From contig NZ_CP006850.1 of assembly GCF_000523235.1 (NCBI RefSeq), positions 6,696,001-6,760,000 on the forward strand: 64,000 nt of DNA. Direction: 5' to 3'. This document shows positions 1 through 10,000 of this stretch, in pieces (positions within the stretch are counted from its first letter, which is position 1; every line of letters begins with the position of its first letter). The notes beneath the pieces are model-generated. The model made no database searches. It saw only the letters and a program-made list of their open reading frames with translations, and was not told the DNA's origin. This DNA is from Nocardia nova SH22a. GTDB taxonomy: Bacteria > Actinomycetota > Actinomycetes > Mycobacteriales > Mycobacteriaceae. The translations under genes were made by a program, and so were the position numbers.

Positions 1-1
1 G

Positions 2-175
2 ATAACCGTCAAAGCTGAACAAGCCGAGTCCCATTTCGGGAAGCGGTATTACGCCATGCCATTGCGGGACGACGAGGAATTGGTCGCCATTATCGGAGGC
101 GGGGTCCGCACGCCCCAGGACTCAGCATCGGGCATCGACTCCCGTGAGACGGGGTTCTACCCCTTCGAGCGTTGA
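2..175 (+). CDS. C-terminal fragment of an unidentified protein
   Basis: An open frame enters from the left edge and stops at a TGA at 173-175, giving the last 57 residues of a protein whose start lies outside the window. The tail is hydrophilic and ends in the residues GFYPFER. I do not recognise the family. The frame is open from the first base and has normal codon use, so it is probably the end of a real gene. A 143-base gap then separates it from the convergent minus-strand gene. Confidence 0.45.
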   Translation: MTVKAEQAESHFGKRYYAMPLRDDEELVAIIGGGVRTPQDSASGIDSRETGFYPFER

Positions 176-318
176 CGCTCGGCAACTCGTGCCGCACCCC
201 GATACGACATGGTTGCCACCGGGCACGGCACGAAGCTACGTCACGATCTGTCGGTATGTGAACCGGTACCGCCGAGGGGCTCGGGGCGAGCGTCCCGAGG
301 CTAGGCGTCCTCGGCGAC

Positions 319-1632
319 TCAGTCCCGCGCGGGCACCATCGTCATCACCCAGCGCAGGGTCAGCCGCCAGTGGTTGTCCCACCACTGGTTGAATTCCTCG
401 GTACCGACCTGCGGCGGCGCGGACTCGCCCGGGAACAACAGTGCGCCGTCGGGTGCGCCGACCGGTTCGGTGGGGGCGGGCACGATCGACTTCTGCTGCT
501 GTTGCGGCGCATCCGAATCCGGGGCCTCCTTCACCAGCCGTTTCGGCTCACCGCCGGGGTCGGAACCGCGTAACCCCAACATGGTGCTCTCACCCACACC
601 CCAATTCACGCCGGCCGTATCGGCATTCGCGGACGGATCGGGCGCGGCGTGCCGCGGACCGGACGAACGGATGCCCGGCTGCTGCGGGCCCGGCAGCTCG
701 GGAATCGAGTCCGCCGCGGGCAGTCCCGGCTCCGGCCGCGCATGCTTGGGACCACGATTGCCCTCGGCCGTGGTGCGGGCGTCGGCCAGCCGGGTCGTGG
801 CGTCCGAGCGCGGATGATCGCTGAACTCGTGGATGCCGCCGAGGGTGAGGCCACCCGCCAGCACGCTCGCGGCGGCGACCACCGCCACCGAATTGCGTGA
901 GATCCGTACGGATTCGGGCGGCAGGACCGCGAAGGACTCCGGCTGCACGACCAGCGCCGCACCGACCGCGGAACCGGCCACCCCGACCGCACACGGAATC
1001 ACCGGCGCCTCGAAACCGGCCGACAGCACCGCCGACATCCCGGGACGGTCCGCGACCGCGCCGACCACGACCACCGCGCTCGGCCGGACCCCGGCCGCGT
1101 CGAACTGATCCCAGGCGGCCGCGATCCCGGGCTGGATCGAATCCTCGGAGACGAAACCGGCGGTGGTCGCCGCGCCCGCGACCACCCGGTCGCGATGCGG
1201 TGAGATGAGCGAGAACCCTTGATATCCCGGCGTCAGCTCGCACACCAGAAGATCCTCGAATTCGGCGGCCCAGGTCATCGCGCGCGCCAAGGCCAGATGA
1301 GCCGATTTGGCCGATACCAGCGACGCTTCGTACCACGGCCCCGAGGCCAGCCCGCTGACCACCGCCCGCCGCCCGGCCGCGTCCCGATAGCTGACCGCCG
1401 CACCGGCGACCTCGTACTCCTCCCCGATGTCCGCGCAGAGGGCGTCGAGCATGGATTCGATCAGCGCCGGGACACCGGCCCCCGCGCCCGGACCACGCGC
1501 TGCCACATCGAGTTCGGCCACGCGATGCGCGAGCACGCGATCGATGAGTTTGCCGTTTCCGCCGAGCAGGGCCACCGCGTCCACCCGGTCGCGGGCGATC
1601 GAAGCACCGAGAGTCACCACAGGTCGAACCAC
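319..1632 (-). CDS. Hypothetical membrane-anchored protein with actin-like N-terminal half
   Basis: The product is 437 residues with a GTG start. The first 230 or so residues look like a compact alpha/beta domain with a glycine-rich opening (LGASIARDRVDAVALLGG) and a later segment AVVVVGAVADRPGM. These resemble the phosphate loops of ASKHA/actin-like proteins, which is inference only. A single hydrophobic segment at about 245-266 is followed by about 150 residues of Pro/Gly/Ser-rich low-complexity sequence and a conserved-looking aromatic end (NQWWDNHWRLTLRWVM). The layout resembles mycobacterial and nocardial envelope proteins of unknown function with a cytoplasmic domain, one membrane pass and a disordered outer part. 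It is convergent with the partial gene at the left edge. No function is assigned. Confidence 0.7.
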   Translation of the reverse strand: MVRPVVTLGASIARDRVDAVALLGGNGKLIDRVLAHRVAELDVAARGPGAGAGVPALIESMLDALCADIGEEYEVAGAAVSYRDAAGRRAVVSGLASGPWYEASLVSAKSAHLALARAMTWAAEFEDLLVCELTPGYQGFSLISPHRDRVVAGAATTAGFVSEDSIQPGIAAAWDQFDAAGVRPSAVVVVGAVADRPGMSAVLSAGFEAPVIPCAVGVAGSAVGAALVVQPESFAVLPPESVRISRNSVAVVAAASVLAGGLTLGGIHEFSDHPRSDATTRLADARTTAEGNRGPKHARPEPGLPAADSIPELPGPQQPGIRSSGPRHAAPDPSANADTAGVNWGVGESTMLGLRGSDPGGEPKRLVKEAPDSDAPQQQQKSIVPAPTEPVGAPDGALLFPGESAPPQVGTEEFNQWWDNHWRLTLRWVMTMVPARD

Positions 1633-1868
1633 CAGAGATCAAGCCTTCCGTGTGCAGGAACCGCGCCGGAGAAGCCGCGCCGAGCAGCGGTTCAACGCCG
1701 CAGCGGGAATGGATCGGATATCGACAGACCCCCGCCGATGTAGATCTACTCAGTATGTGTTCGTCACCACATCCGGAGTGGATGGGTTATGAATCCAGCC
1801 GAATTGCGAGCGCCGACGTCGCGGTCGTGTGTCATCCGCGTGTCGCTACCGCTAGCCTGGAGGTTGTG

Positions 1869-2576
1869 GTGGAAGCGCGCACGGCACCGAGGTCGAACCG
1901 ACGCCCCGACCCAGCGTTGGAGTTGCAGGACGACCCACAGGAGTTGATGCCGCGCCGTCGTCCCACCCAGGAACGCAGCAAGCGCAAGTTCGACGCGCTG
2001 CTGCAGTCGTCGCGAGAACTGCTGGTCGAGGTCGGATTCGAATCGTTCACCTGTGAAGAGGTCGCCGCCCGCGCCGAGGTCCCGATCGGCACCCTGTACC
2101 AGTTCTTCGCCAACAAGTACGTCATCGTCTGCGAGCTGAATCGCCAAGACCTGGTGGCCGTTTCCCAGGAGCTGGCCGATTTCCACGGCGAGATCCCGTC
2201 GATGGACTGGCTGCGGCACATGAACAAGCTCGTCGACCATCTTGCCGACCTGTGGATGACCGATCCCTCACGGCGCGAGGTGTGGCTGGCGATGCAGTCG
2301 ACCCCGTCGACGCGGGCCACCGGCGCCATCCACGAGAAGGAATTCGCCGAGGCCGTCCAGCAGATGCTGCGCCCGCTGATGCCGCGCACCCCGCGCGTGC
2401 GGCGCTCGATGATGGCCCAGGTGCTGGTGCACGTGGTCTATTCGATGCTGAATTTCTCGGTGCAGGACGGCCTGAGCCACGAGGCGGCGGTGGCCGAGCT
2501 CAAGCGGCTCATGGTGGCGTATCTGCTGATCGCCGAGAAGGAATCGCGCACGGGGCAACGCGATACGACGGCCTGA
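1869..2576 (+). CDS. TetR-family transcriptional regulator
   Basis: The product is about 235 residues. A basic stretch (MPRRRPTQERSKRK) leads into a TetR helix-turn-helix of about 45 residues, ending in the signature GTLYQFFANKYVIV. A helical ligand-binding domain follows. The start is uncertain. GTG 1869 has a GGAGG sequence just upstream and keeps a short acidic lead. ATG 1947 gives a more ordinary TetR N-terminus but its AGGAG is only 3 bases away. The gene converges on acpS and fas and shares a strong bidirectional hairpin with acpS. It is therefore a candidate local regulator of lipid synthesis, although the position alone does not prove that. It does not resemble mycobacterial FasR closely enough to be named. 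Confidence 0.85.
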   Translation: MEARTAPRSNRRPDPALELQDDPQELMPRRRPTQERSKRKFDALLQSSRELLVEVGFESFTCEEVAARAEVPIGTLYQFFANKYVIVCELNRQDLVAVSQELADFHGEIPSMDWLRHMNKLVDHLADLWMTDPSRREVWLAMQSTPSTRATGAIHEKEFAEAVQQMLRPLMPRTPRVRRSMMAQVLVHVVYSMLNFSVQDGLSHEAAVAELKRLMVAYLLIAEKESRTGQRDTTA

Positions 2577-2583
2577 GCCGATT

Positions 2584-2661
2584 CCGTCGTTCCGACGAAG
2601 GCCGGAACCGAGACGACGTGTGAGCGAGACGTCGCCGGTTCCGGCCTTCGCAGGAGCGACG
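2584..2661. terminator. Bidirectional hairpin between the TetR gene and acpS
   Basis: Perfect 14-base arms CGAAGGCCGGAACC (2596-2609) and GGTTCCGGCCTTCG (2637-2650) are extended by outer CCGTCG/CGACGG arms. They lie between the converging stop codons of the TetR gene and acpS, so the hairpin can serve both transcripts. There is no U-tract, as is common in actinomycetes. Confidence 0.75.
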
Positions 2662-2689
2662 GCAGGTGACTCCCGAGGCCGCGGAGGCG

Positions 2690-3115
2690 TCAGGAATTGT
2701 CGATCAGATCCGCCAACTCGCCCGGATCCTCGAGGACGACCATCGCGGCGGCCATATCGCCGTCGTGCGTGATCGACAGGTGCACCCGCGCCCGGGGCAG
2801 GAATTCCGCTGCCAGGCCGTGCAATTTGATGCTGGGCCGGCCCCAGGCGTCGTTCACCACCTCGATGAGCGGATAGGGATTGTCACCGATCTGCGGGCTG
2901 CGGGCGAACCGGGAGGAGGCCCAGGCCTTGAGCACGGCCTCCTTCGCCGCCCACCGCGCCGCGAAACTGCGGGCGGGGTCGGTGCCCTTGCTCTGGCAGT
3001 AGCGCCGCTCACCCGCGGTGAAACTCTCCCGGAGCATGGTGGTTCCGGCCCGCTCGAGCTGTTCGGCGAAATCGGAGATGGTCACCAGATCCAAGCCGAT
3101 ACCGAGGATGGTCAT
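2690..3115 (-). CDS. acpS: Holo-[acyl-carrier-protein] synthase AcpS
   Basis: The product is 141 residues and opens with GIGLDLV. Asp9 and Glu59 (in RWAAKEAVLKAW) are the magnesium and CoA ligands expected of the AcpS family. The enzyme transfers 4'-phosphopantetheine from CoA to a serine of an acyl carrier protein. It lies 63 bases downstream of fas on the same strand, the same order as in mycobacteria. Actinobacterial FAS-I lacks the built-in transferase of the fungal enzyme, so AcpS activates the FAS-I ACP domain in trans. It is probably cotranscribed with fas. Confidence 0.95.
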   Translation of the reverse strand: MTILGIGLDLVTISDFAEQLERAGTTMLRESFTAGERRYCQSKGTDPARSFAARWAAKEAVLKAWASSRFARSPQIGDNPYPLIEVVNDAWGRPSIKLHGLAAEFLPRARVHLSITHDGDMAAAMVVLEDPGELADLIDNS

Positions 3116-3178
3116 GAGTCCGAAGATACGGATTCAGCGGGCCATCCTCGATATCGGCCGGTCGTTACCGGGGAGTTG

Positions 3179-6100
3179 TTACTTGGCGGCGTCCCGATCG
3201 GCCGCGAGTTCGCCTGTCCCGCACGAACCGTGGGCCAGGTACAGGCCCTCGGTCCCCAGGCGCGCCGAGTCCGACAGCAGTACGTCGGCCTCGAGCTGGC
3301 GAATCTGCTTGGCCGGGGTGCCGTCACCGCCCAGTCGGCGGTCGGCGGGCCGCTCGTAGAGCGGTTCGCCACCGCACATCGCCTCCACCAGTCGCTGGCG
3401 GCCCGCGAGACGACGCTCCTCGGCGCGACGCAGGTAGTCCTCGCGACGCTGCGGATCCAGCGCCTCGACGAAGGCCTGCGGATGCACCACCGCGAGCAGT
3501 CCGGAGACGTGCCCGAAGCCGAGCGAGGTCACCAGACCGGCCTTGAGCGCGAACCGATCTCCGAACCGCAGCGGCCGGCGCGCCCACACCAGGTGCGGGT
3601 ATTCGGCCATCTTCTCGTCGACGCAGTCGAGGCTGCGGTTCGGCGGGATCACGCCCTGTTCGAGCACCTGGCACAGCCCGATCAGCTGGAAGGCGGCGGC
3701 ACCGCCCTTGGCGTGACCGGTCAGCGACTTCTGCGAGACCACGAACATCGGCGCGCCGTCCGAACGGCCCATGGCACCGGCCAGCCGCTCGTGCAGTTCC
3801 GATTCGTTGGGATCGTTGGCGGCGGTGGAGGTGTCGTGCTTCGAGATGACCGACACCTCGTCCGCCGACACACCCAGCTTGCGCAGCTCCGCGGCCAGCC
3901 GCGATTCCGCCCCGCCCCGGCCCGCGCTCAGCGCGCCCAGGCCCGGAGCCGGAATCGAGGTGTGCACACCGTCGGCGAAGGACTGCGCGAACGCGACCAC
4001 ACCGAGCACCGGCAGCCCGATCTCGGCGGCCACGTCACCGCGGGCCAGCAGAACCGTTCCGCCACCCTGGGATTCGACGAATCCGCCGCGGCGGCGGTCG
4101 TTGGCCCGGGAGAAGTAGCGGTCGCTGATGCCCTTGGCGCTCATCGCGGCCGAATCGGCGGTCGCGGACATGTCGCCGAAGCCGACGATGCCCTCGATAC
4201 CCAGATCGTCGTAGCCACCGGCCACCACGATCTCGGCCTTGCCGAGCCGGATCTTGTCCACACCCTCCTCGACCGACACCGCCGCGGTCGCACATGCCGC
4301 GACCGGGTGGATCATGCCGCCGTAGCTGCCGATGTAGGACTGAACCACATGCGCCAGCGCGACGTTCGGCAGCGCCTCCTGCAGGATGTCGTTGGCCCGC
4401 GGCTCACCGAGCAGGTTGTCGATGTAGAGCGAGCGCATCGAGGACATACCGCCCATACCGGTGCCCTGGGTGTTGGTCACCATCGCCGGGTGCACCCAGC
4501 TCATCAGCTCGGCCGGGCTGAAACCGCTGGACAGGAAGGCGTCCACGGTGCAGACGATGTTCCACAGCGCCACCCGGTCCACCGAGCTCGCCATATCCGG
4601 CGAGATGCCCCAGCGGGTCGGGTCCCAGCCCTCGGGGATCTGACCGCCGACGGTGCGCGACAGCTTGGCCTTGCGCGGCACCCGGATCTCGGTGCCCGCC
4701 TGGCGGATCACCTGCCAGTCGCTGGAATCGGCGACCGGGTTGATCACGGTGTGCTCGGGGTCGGCGGCGTGGAAGGCACGCGCCTCGGCCTCGCTGTTGA
4801 CCACGAAGCTCAGATCCCGATCCAGGAAGACCGAGGTGAGCAGCGGAGCGGCGTTGTCGATCATCGAGCCGTCGTCACCGTAGCGGCGGATACCGCACCG
4901 CTCGACCACGGTGTCGTGGTACCGCTCGGCGATCTCGGATTCGTCGACGTACTCGCCGCTCTCGGTGTCGTACCAGCCCGGCTTGGGATCGTTCTCCCAG
5001 CCGACCAGACCGGTGGTCCAGGCCAGTTCGAGCACACCGGCCGCGGACAGTTCGTCGGCGACCTCCATCTCGAAGCGGGTGCGCGCGGAGCCGTAGGGCC
5101 CGAGTTCCCCGGCGCCGACGATGACGACCATGTCGGCCAGGTCGGCGGTCACCGCGCCCCACGCCGGAGTCGGCAGCGCGGAGCTGAGGGTCGGCGGAAC
5201 CGGCAGTGCCGCAATGGTTCCCGACTCGTCCTCGGCTTCGGCAGTCTGCTCGCGCTCGGCCTGTTCGGCCAGCTCCGACAGATCCAGCTTCGCACCGGCC
5301 AGCCCGCCGGTGAGATCGATCTGCTGCGGCGCGGTCGCGGTGACGGTACGGGCCCGCGAGGTGCACCACTTGAGCAGTTCGTCGGCCATCTCCTGGGTGG
5401 ACCAGGTGTGCACACCGGCCTTCTCCACGGCCTCGACCAGCGGATCGTTGTGGCCCATCAGGCCGGTGCCGCGCACCCAGCCGATCATGGCGTGCACCAG
5501 CGTGACCCGCTGCGCCCACGACTTCTCCACCCGCCACTTGGCGATCACGGCGTCGAGTGCGGCCTTGGCCTCACCGTAGGCGCCGTCGCCGCCGAACATG
5601 CCGCGGTTGGGCGAACCCGGAAGCACCACATGCAGTTTCGCGTCCACGTCGTGATCGGCGCCGAGTCCGGACAGGCCGCCGATCAGGCGCTCGACCGACC
5701 ACAGCAGGACCCGCATCTCCATTTCGGCGCGCGCACCCGCATCGGCGAGGTCACCGGCCACCCGCGGCGCCGCGAACGGCAGCAGCAGTGTCGGGGTCAT
5801 CGCGGGCTTCACGAGGATCTTGGCGCCACCGGCGTTGTCGATCTGCTCGTTGCCGACCCACTCGATCAAGGCGTCGATATCGCTGTAGGAGGCCATATTC
5901 GCCGGGACCACCCACAGGGCCGCGCCCGCACGGGCGTGCTCACGGTAGAGCTGCTTGTAGAAGGCGAGGCGATCGTCGTCGAGCCGGGAGGTCGTGACGA
6001 TGACCGTGGCGCCGCCGGAGAGCAGGCCACCGGCGATCGACGCCGCGATGGAACCCTTGCTGGCGCCGGTGATCACGGCGGTGTCGGCGGACCAGACACC

Positions 6101-7084
6101 CTCGTCGGCGGTGTCGACGGCGACCTCGGCGATGCGCTGGTAGGTCCCGGCCAGTACCGACCGGGCCTCCTTCATGGCCTGCTGCCGCCACCAGTTCGCC
6201 TGTGCGGCAACGGCTTCGCCGGTTCCCGCGAAGCCCGCCACGCGGTCCTCGCCCAGTTCGCCGTCGGCGGCCAGCCACAGGGTGGCCAGATCCTCGCGGG
6301 CGGTGGCCCAGCGGTCGTCGATCAGCACGGCCTTGCGGGCGTCGAAGGCCGGAGCCACCAGACGCGGCCAGTCCGAACCCAATTCGGCCGAGACCAGATC
6401 GACGAGCGATTCGTCAGTGGCTTCGGGGGCCGACACCTGCTCGGTGAGGCCCAACTGCTCGAGCATCACCCGGGCGGTCGTCGCCAGCACGCCGTCGCGG
6501 CCGGTGATCTGCTCGGTGAACTCGCCCAGCGCGGCGGCGTCCACGGTGGCGCCACCGCCGCCACCGGCGGCGGGCAGTGCGACGCTGATGCCCCGGCGAG
6601 CGGCCACGGCCTGCACGGCCGCGTCGATCGCGGCGTCCACCGCGGCACCGTCACCCAGCGCACCGGAGACCAGTCCGCCGAGATCACCACCGCGCACACT
6701 CGCACCCTCGCGGGTTCCGAGCGACACCTCCGCGGTGACGTGGTGGGCCCAGCCGTCACCGAGTTCCCAGACCTTCTTCACTCGATCGGCGATGGCGGCC
6801 GGGCGCTTACCCGACGGGCCGAACACCTTGCGCAAGTGATCGCCGATGGCATCCGACAGCACCGAGCCGAACGGCTTGTAGGTGCGGGCCAGCCGGTCGA
6901 CGGTGGCCGACAGGGCGCCCATGTCGGCGTCGGCGGCGCCGTCGATCGCACCCAGCGACAGCTCCGAGCCGAGGTCCACCAGCAGCTGGTTGCGCCGCGA
7001 GGACACGCCGTCGCACAGCGCCTCGATCGTGTCGACCGGGCCGATCTGGTCGAGCCGCAGCTTGGTCCACAGGGCGATCAGCAC
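3179..7084 (-). CDS. fas: Fatty acid synthase type I, C-terminal part (ACP-KR-KS), out of frame with the N-terminal part
   Basis: This 1,301-residue frame continues FAS-I. The ACP domain comes first, with the phosphopantetheine region around GVSSRRNQLLVDLGSEL. A ketoreductase follows with VITGASKGS near residue 336. The ketosynthase has its nucleophile in ACATAA near residue 930 and histidines in ISKHDTSTAAND and SLTGHAKGG. FAS-I-like sequence (DDITFSAADATRV) extends upstream of the GTG at 7084 in this frame, so the GTG is probably not a true start. It overlaps the stop of the upstream fragment by 7 bases and has no ribosome binding site. Read as the second part of one roughly 3,120-residue enzyme interrupted near 7121-7123. 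A real split, recalling the fungal beta/alpha division, is the less likely alternative. Confidence 0.9.
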   Translation of the reverse strand: MLIALWTKLRLDQIGPVDTIEALCDGVSSRRNQLLVDLGSELSLGAIDGAADADMGALSATVDRLARTYKPFGSVLSDAIGDHLRKVFGPSGKRPAAIADRVKKVWELGDGWAHHVTAEVSLGTREGASVRGGDLGGLVSGALGDGAAVDAAIDAAVQAVAARRGISVALPAAGGGGGATVDAAALGEFTEQITGRDGVLATTARVMLEQLGLTEQVSAPEATDESLVDLVSAELGSDWPRLVAPAFDARKAVLIDDRWATAREDLATLWLAADGELGEDRVAGFAGTGEAVAAQANWWRQQAMKEARSVLAGTYQRIAEVAVDTADEGVWSADTAVITGASKGSIAASIAGGLLSGGATVIVTTSRLDDDRLAFYKQLYREHARAGAALWVVPANMASYSDIDALIEWVGNEQIDNAGGAKILVKPAMTPTLLLPFAAPRVAGDLADAGARAEMEMRVLLWSVERLIGGLSGLGADHDVDAKLHVVLPGSPNRGMFGGDGAYGEAKAALDAVIAKWRVEKSWAQRVTLVHAMIGWVRGTGLMGHNDPLVEAVEKAGVHTWSTQEMADELLKWCTSRARTVTATAPQQIDLTGGLAGAKLDLSELAEQAEREQTAEAEDESGTIAALPVPPTLSSALPTPAWGAVTADLADMVVIVGAGELGPYGSARTRFEMEVADELSAAGVLELAWTTGLVGWENDPKPGWYDTESGEYVDESEIAERYHDTVVERCGIRRYGDDGSMIDNAAPLLTSVFLDRDLSFVVNSEAEARAFHAADPEHTVINPVADSSDWQVIRQAGTEIRVPRKAKLSRTVGGQIPEGWDPTRWGISPDMASSVDRVALWNIVCTVDAFLSSGFSPAELMSWVHPAMVTNTQGTGMGGMSSMRSLYIDNLLGEPRANDILQEALPNVALAHVVQSYIGSYGGMIHPVAACATAAVSVEEGVDKIRLGKAEIVVAGGYDDLGIEGIVGFGDMSATADSAAMSAKGISDRYFSRANDRRRGGFVESQGGGTVLLARGDVAAEIGLPVLGVVAFAQSFADGVHTSIPAPGLGALSAGRGGAESRLAAELRKLGVSADEVSVISKHDTSTAANDPNESELHERLAGAMGRSDGAPMFVVSQKSLTGHAKGGAAAFQLIGLCQVLEQGVIPPNRSLDCVDEKMAEYPHLVWARRPLRFGDRFALKAGLVTSLGFGHVSGLLAVVHPQAFVEALDPQRREDYLRRAEERRLAGRQRLVEAMCGGEPLYERPADRRLGGDGTPAKQIRQLEADVLLSDSARLGTEGLYLAHGSCGTGELAADRDAAK

Positions 7085-10000
7085 CCGGGTGGCGTCGGCC
7101 GCGCTGAAGGTGATGTCGTCGGGACGCGGCCCGCCGGTCGCGACGGGGCCGGCGCCGCGGCGACCGCGGCGCTCGGCTCGGCGGCCGGAACCGCTTCCGC
7201 CACTGTCTCTTCCGGCTCGTCGACCGGGGCCGGATCGGTATCGGTCGAGTAGACCACCCCGGCCTCACGCTCGATATTGAGCACCTCGACCTTGGTGCTG
7301 GCGTACTGCGGCAGCTTCAGGGTGTTGCCCGCCAGATTCGCGACCGTCGGGGTGGCGGCCAGGCCGATCTCGACGAACCGTTCCACGCCGAGACCGCCGT
7401 GCGCGGCATCGGTGAACAGCAGATCCTGAGTCTCGATCCAGCGCACCGGGCTGGCGAACTGCCAGGCCAGCAGCTCGATCAGCAGGACCCGGCACAGCTC
7501 GTCCGGGCGCGCCGACCAGGAGTCGAAATCGGCCAGCACCGCGCGCAGCGGCTCGGACGGCACCAGATCCGCGATCTCGGCGACGAACTCACGCTCCAGG
7601 CTGAACGGCCGCGGGACCAGGTTCGGAATGTAGCGTCCGGCAAGAACTTCCGGGTGCAGGTTCTCCGGCAGGAGCTCCTCGAGCTTGTGCCGGAACTCCG
7701 GCACGCCCTTGCGCAGCACGGTCGAGTGGAACGGCACGTCGATGCCGGGCACCAGCACGAACGCCCGCTTACCGCCGAATTCGGCACGGCGGCGCTCGAT
7801 TTCGGCTTCCAGCTCCTCCAGGCCCGCGACCGTGCCCGCGATGGCGTACTGCGAACCGCGCAGGTTCAGGTTGACCACCTCGAGGAATTCACCGGCCCGC
7901 TCGCCGACACCGGCGACGAAGTCGATCACCTCGGCATCGGGAAGACCGACCTGCGAGGGCCGGATCGCGGCCATCCGATAGTCGCTGCGGCCCTGCGCAT
8001 CCCGGGGCACCAGCTCGTGCATGGCCGAGCCGCGCTGGAACACGACCTCGAGGACGGCCTCGAGCGGCAGCACGCCCGCCACCGCGGCCAGCGCGTTGTA
8101 CTCACCGACCGAGTGACCGGCCAGCATCGCGCCCTCGACGAAGGCGCCGGCCTCCCGCAGTTCGGCGACCTGAGCGACACCGAGGGTCGCCATCGCGACC
8201 TGGGTGAACTGGGTCAGGTGCAGAACGCCCTGCGGGTGGCGGTATTCCACGCCGCGCGCCTTGAGATAGGTCGGGTTGTCGCGCACCACCGCGAGGATCG
8301 AGAAGCCCAGGGCCTCACGAGTGTGCTTGTCGGCGCGATCCCACACCTGCTTGGCCGCCTTCGACCGCGACCGGGCATCCAGTCCCATCCCCTTGGTCTG
8401 GATACCCTGACCGGGGAAGGCGTAGACGGTCTTCGGGGCCGCGAGCCGGGCGGTGGCGGTCATCACCAGATCACCACCGGTCCGGCAGGACACCTCCACG
8501 ATCTCGCAGCCGCGGTCGACGGCGATCCGCTCGACCCGCACGTCGATCTGCGCACCGGGCCGGACCATACCGAGGAATCGGGTGGTCCATGCGGTGACAG
8601 TCCGTGCGGGCAGCGGAGATTCGGGATCCACGGCCGAGACCGCGTGCTGCGCCGCGGCCGACAGCCACATACCGTGCACGATCGGGCTGCCCAGACCGGC
8701 GAGTTTCGCGGCGGCGGTGCTGGTGTGGATCGGGTTGTGATCGCCGGAGACCTCGGCGAAGGCGGCCATCGCGCGCGGCGCGGTGAGCACGACGTCACGA
8801 CGGCGGCGGCGCGGGGTGTCGGTCGCGGATTCGGAGACCGTCCCGGCGGCGCGGGGTGGATCGGTCAGCTCACCGCTGCCGTTGCGGCCGCGAATCGCGA
8901 AGCGCTCCACCAGAGTCGCCACGGTGGGGGTCTCGAGACCGTGATCGCGCATGACACCGACGGTGACCCGGACCTCGACGACACGGCCCAGATCGGTGTC
9001 GACCACCGAGCCGGATTCGGCGCGCACGCTGAGAACTGCGGGATCGCTGGGCAATTCGCACACCAGGTCGATCCGGTGGTCGAGGTGCACCAGATCCAGC
9101 ATGCCCTCGATGACACTGGTGACGCTGCCGTTCGGGCCCTCGGCCCGGCTGGCGCCGAGGACCGCGAACACCGCGGGCCAGCAAGCGCCGACCAGAACAT
9201 CCGGAACCCGGCGGCCGATGGTGCTGAGCCCGGCGGGCAGACCGGAACCGGTCACTCCGGCGTGGTCGGCGATCATGTCCGGCGTCCAGGCCAGATTCAC
9301 GTGCGCAACATGAGTTCCGTCAGTGGACTTGATCTCCGGCAGTTCCTGCCCGGCGGCGACGGCCAGCAGAGCCGACATGGCGGCTTCCGCGTCGGCCTCG
9401 GTGACCACCGGTGCGCCACCGCCGTACACCGAGTCGGGCACGGTGATGCGGATTCGCACCTCGTTGGGGGGCGACAGCGGAACGGCCAGTTCCACATACG
9501 CGTGATCGGCCTCGGGGCCGTCGGCGGGCGTCAGGGTCGCGCCGGTCGGGCGATGCACCGCGCCCTGCTCGTCCACGGTCCACTCGGACAGCTCACCCAG
9601 CCGGTGCACCGGGTTGGCGGCGGTGCGCCCGGCCCACTGCACATCGGGTGCGGCCAGCACGACATCGACTGCGCCGGAACCGATGTCGGCGCGACGGCGG
9701 CCGTCGACGGCGGCCGGGGTGACCCCGCCGCGGATCAGGGTGTAGGCGGTGTCCTGCTCGAAACGATCGAGCAGCTCGCCCACCGGCTCGTCGACCCGGG
9801 TGATACCGGCGACCGACACCGTTCCCGGAATCACGCAGACCTGGTCGGCGGTGTAGCGCGGATCGTGGGCCTGCCACAGCGAATCCGAACGCCACCAGCG
9901 ACGCACATCGCCGTCGACGACCGGTACGAAGTTCACCGGCTTACCCGGGGTCTTGCACAGCGAGACGAAGAACGGCACATCGGCGGGGTGCAGCACGGTG

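Noticed and set aside
7078..7150. Programmed -1 frameshifting in fas
   Set aside because: The junction (CGC GTC CCG ACG) has no X-XXY-YYZ slippery heptamer and I see no following pseudoknot. A one-base loss explains it better.
2666..7252. A 1,528-codon open frame on the plus strand opposite fas
   Set aside because: It is the antisense of the clearly coding FAS-I gene. Its composition (His/Arg/Gly-rich, no domains) is typical of a GC-bias shadow. The same holds for the long frames at 7399-11010, 11179-12618, 35900-37762 and 45294-47327.
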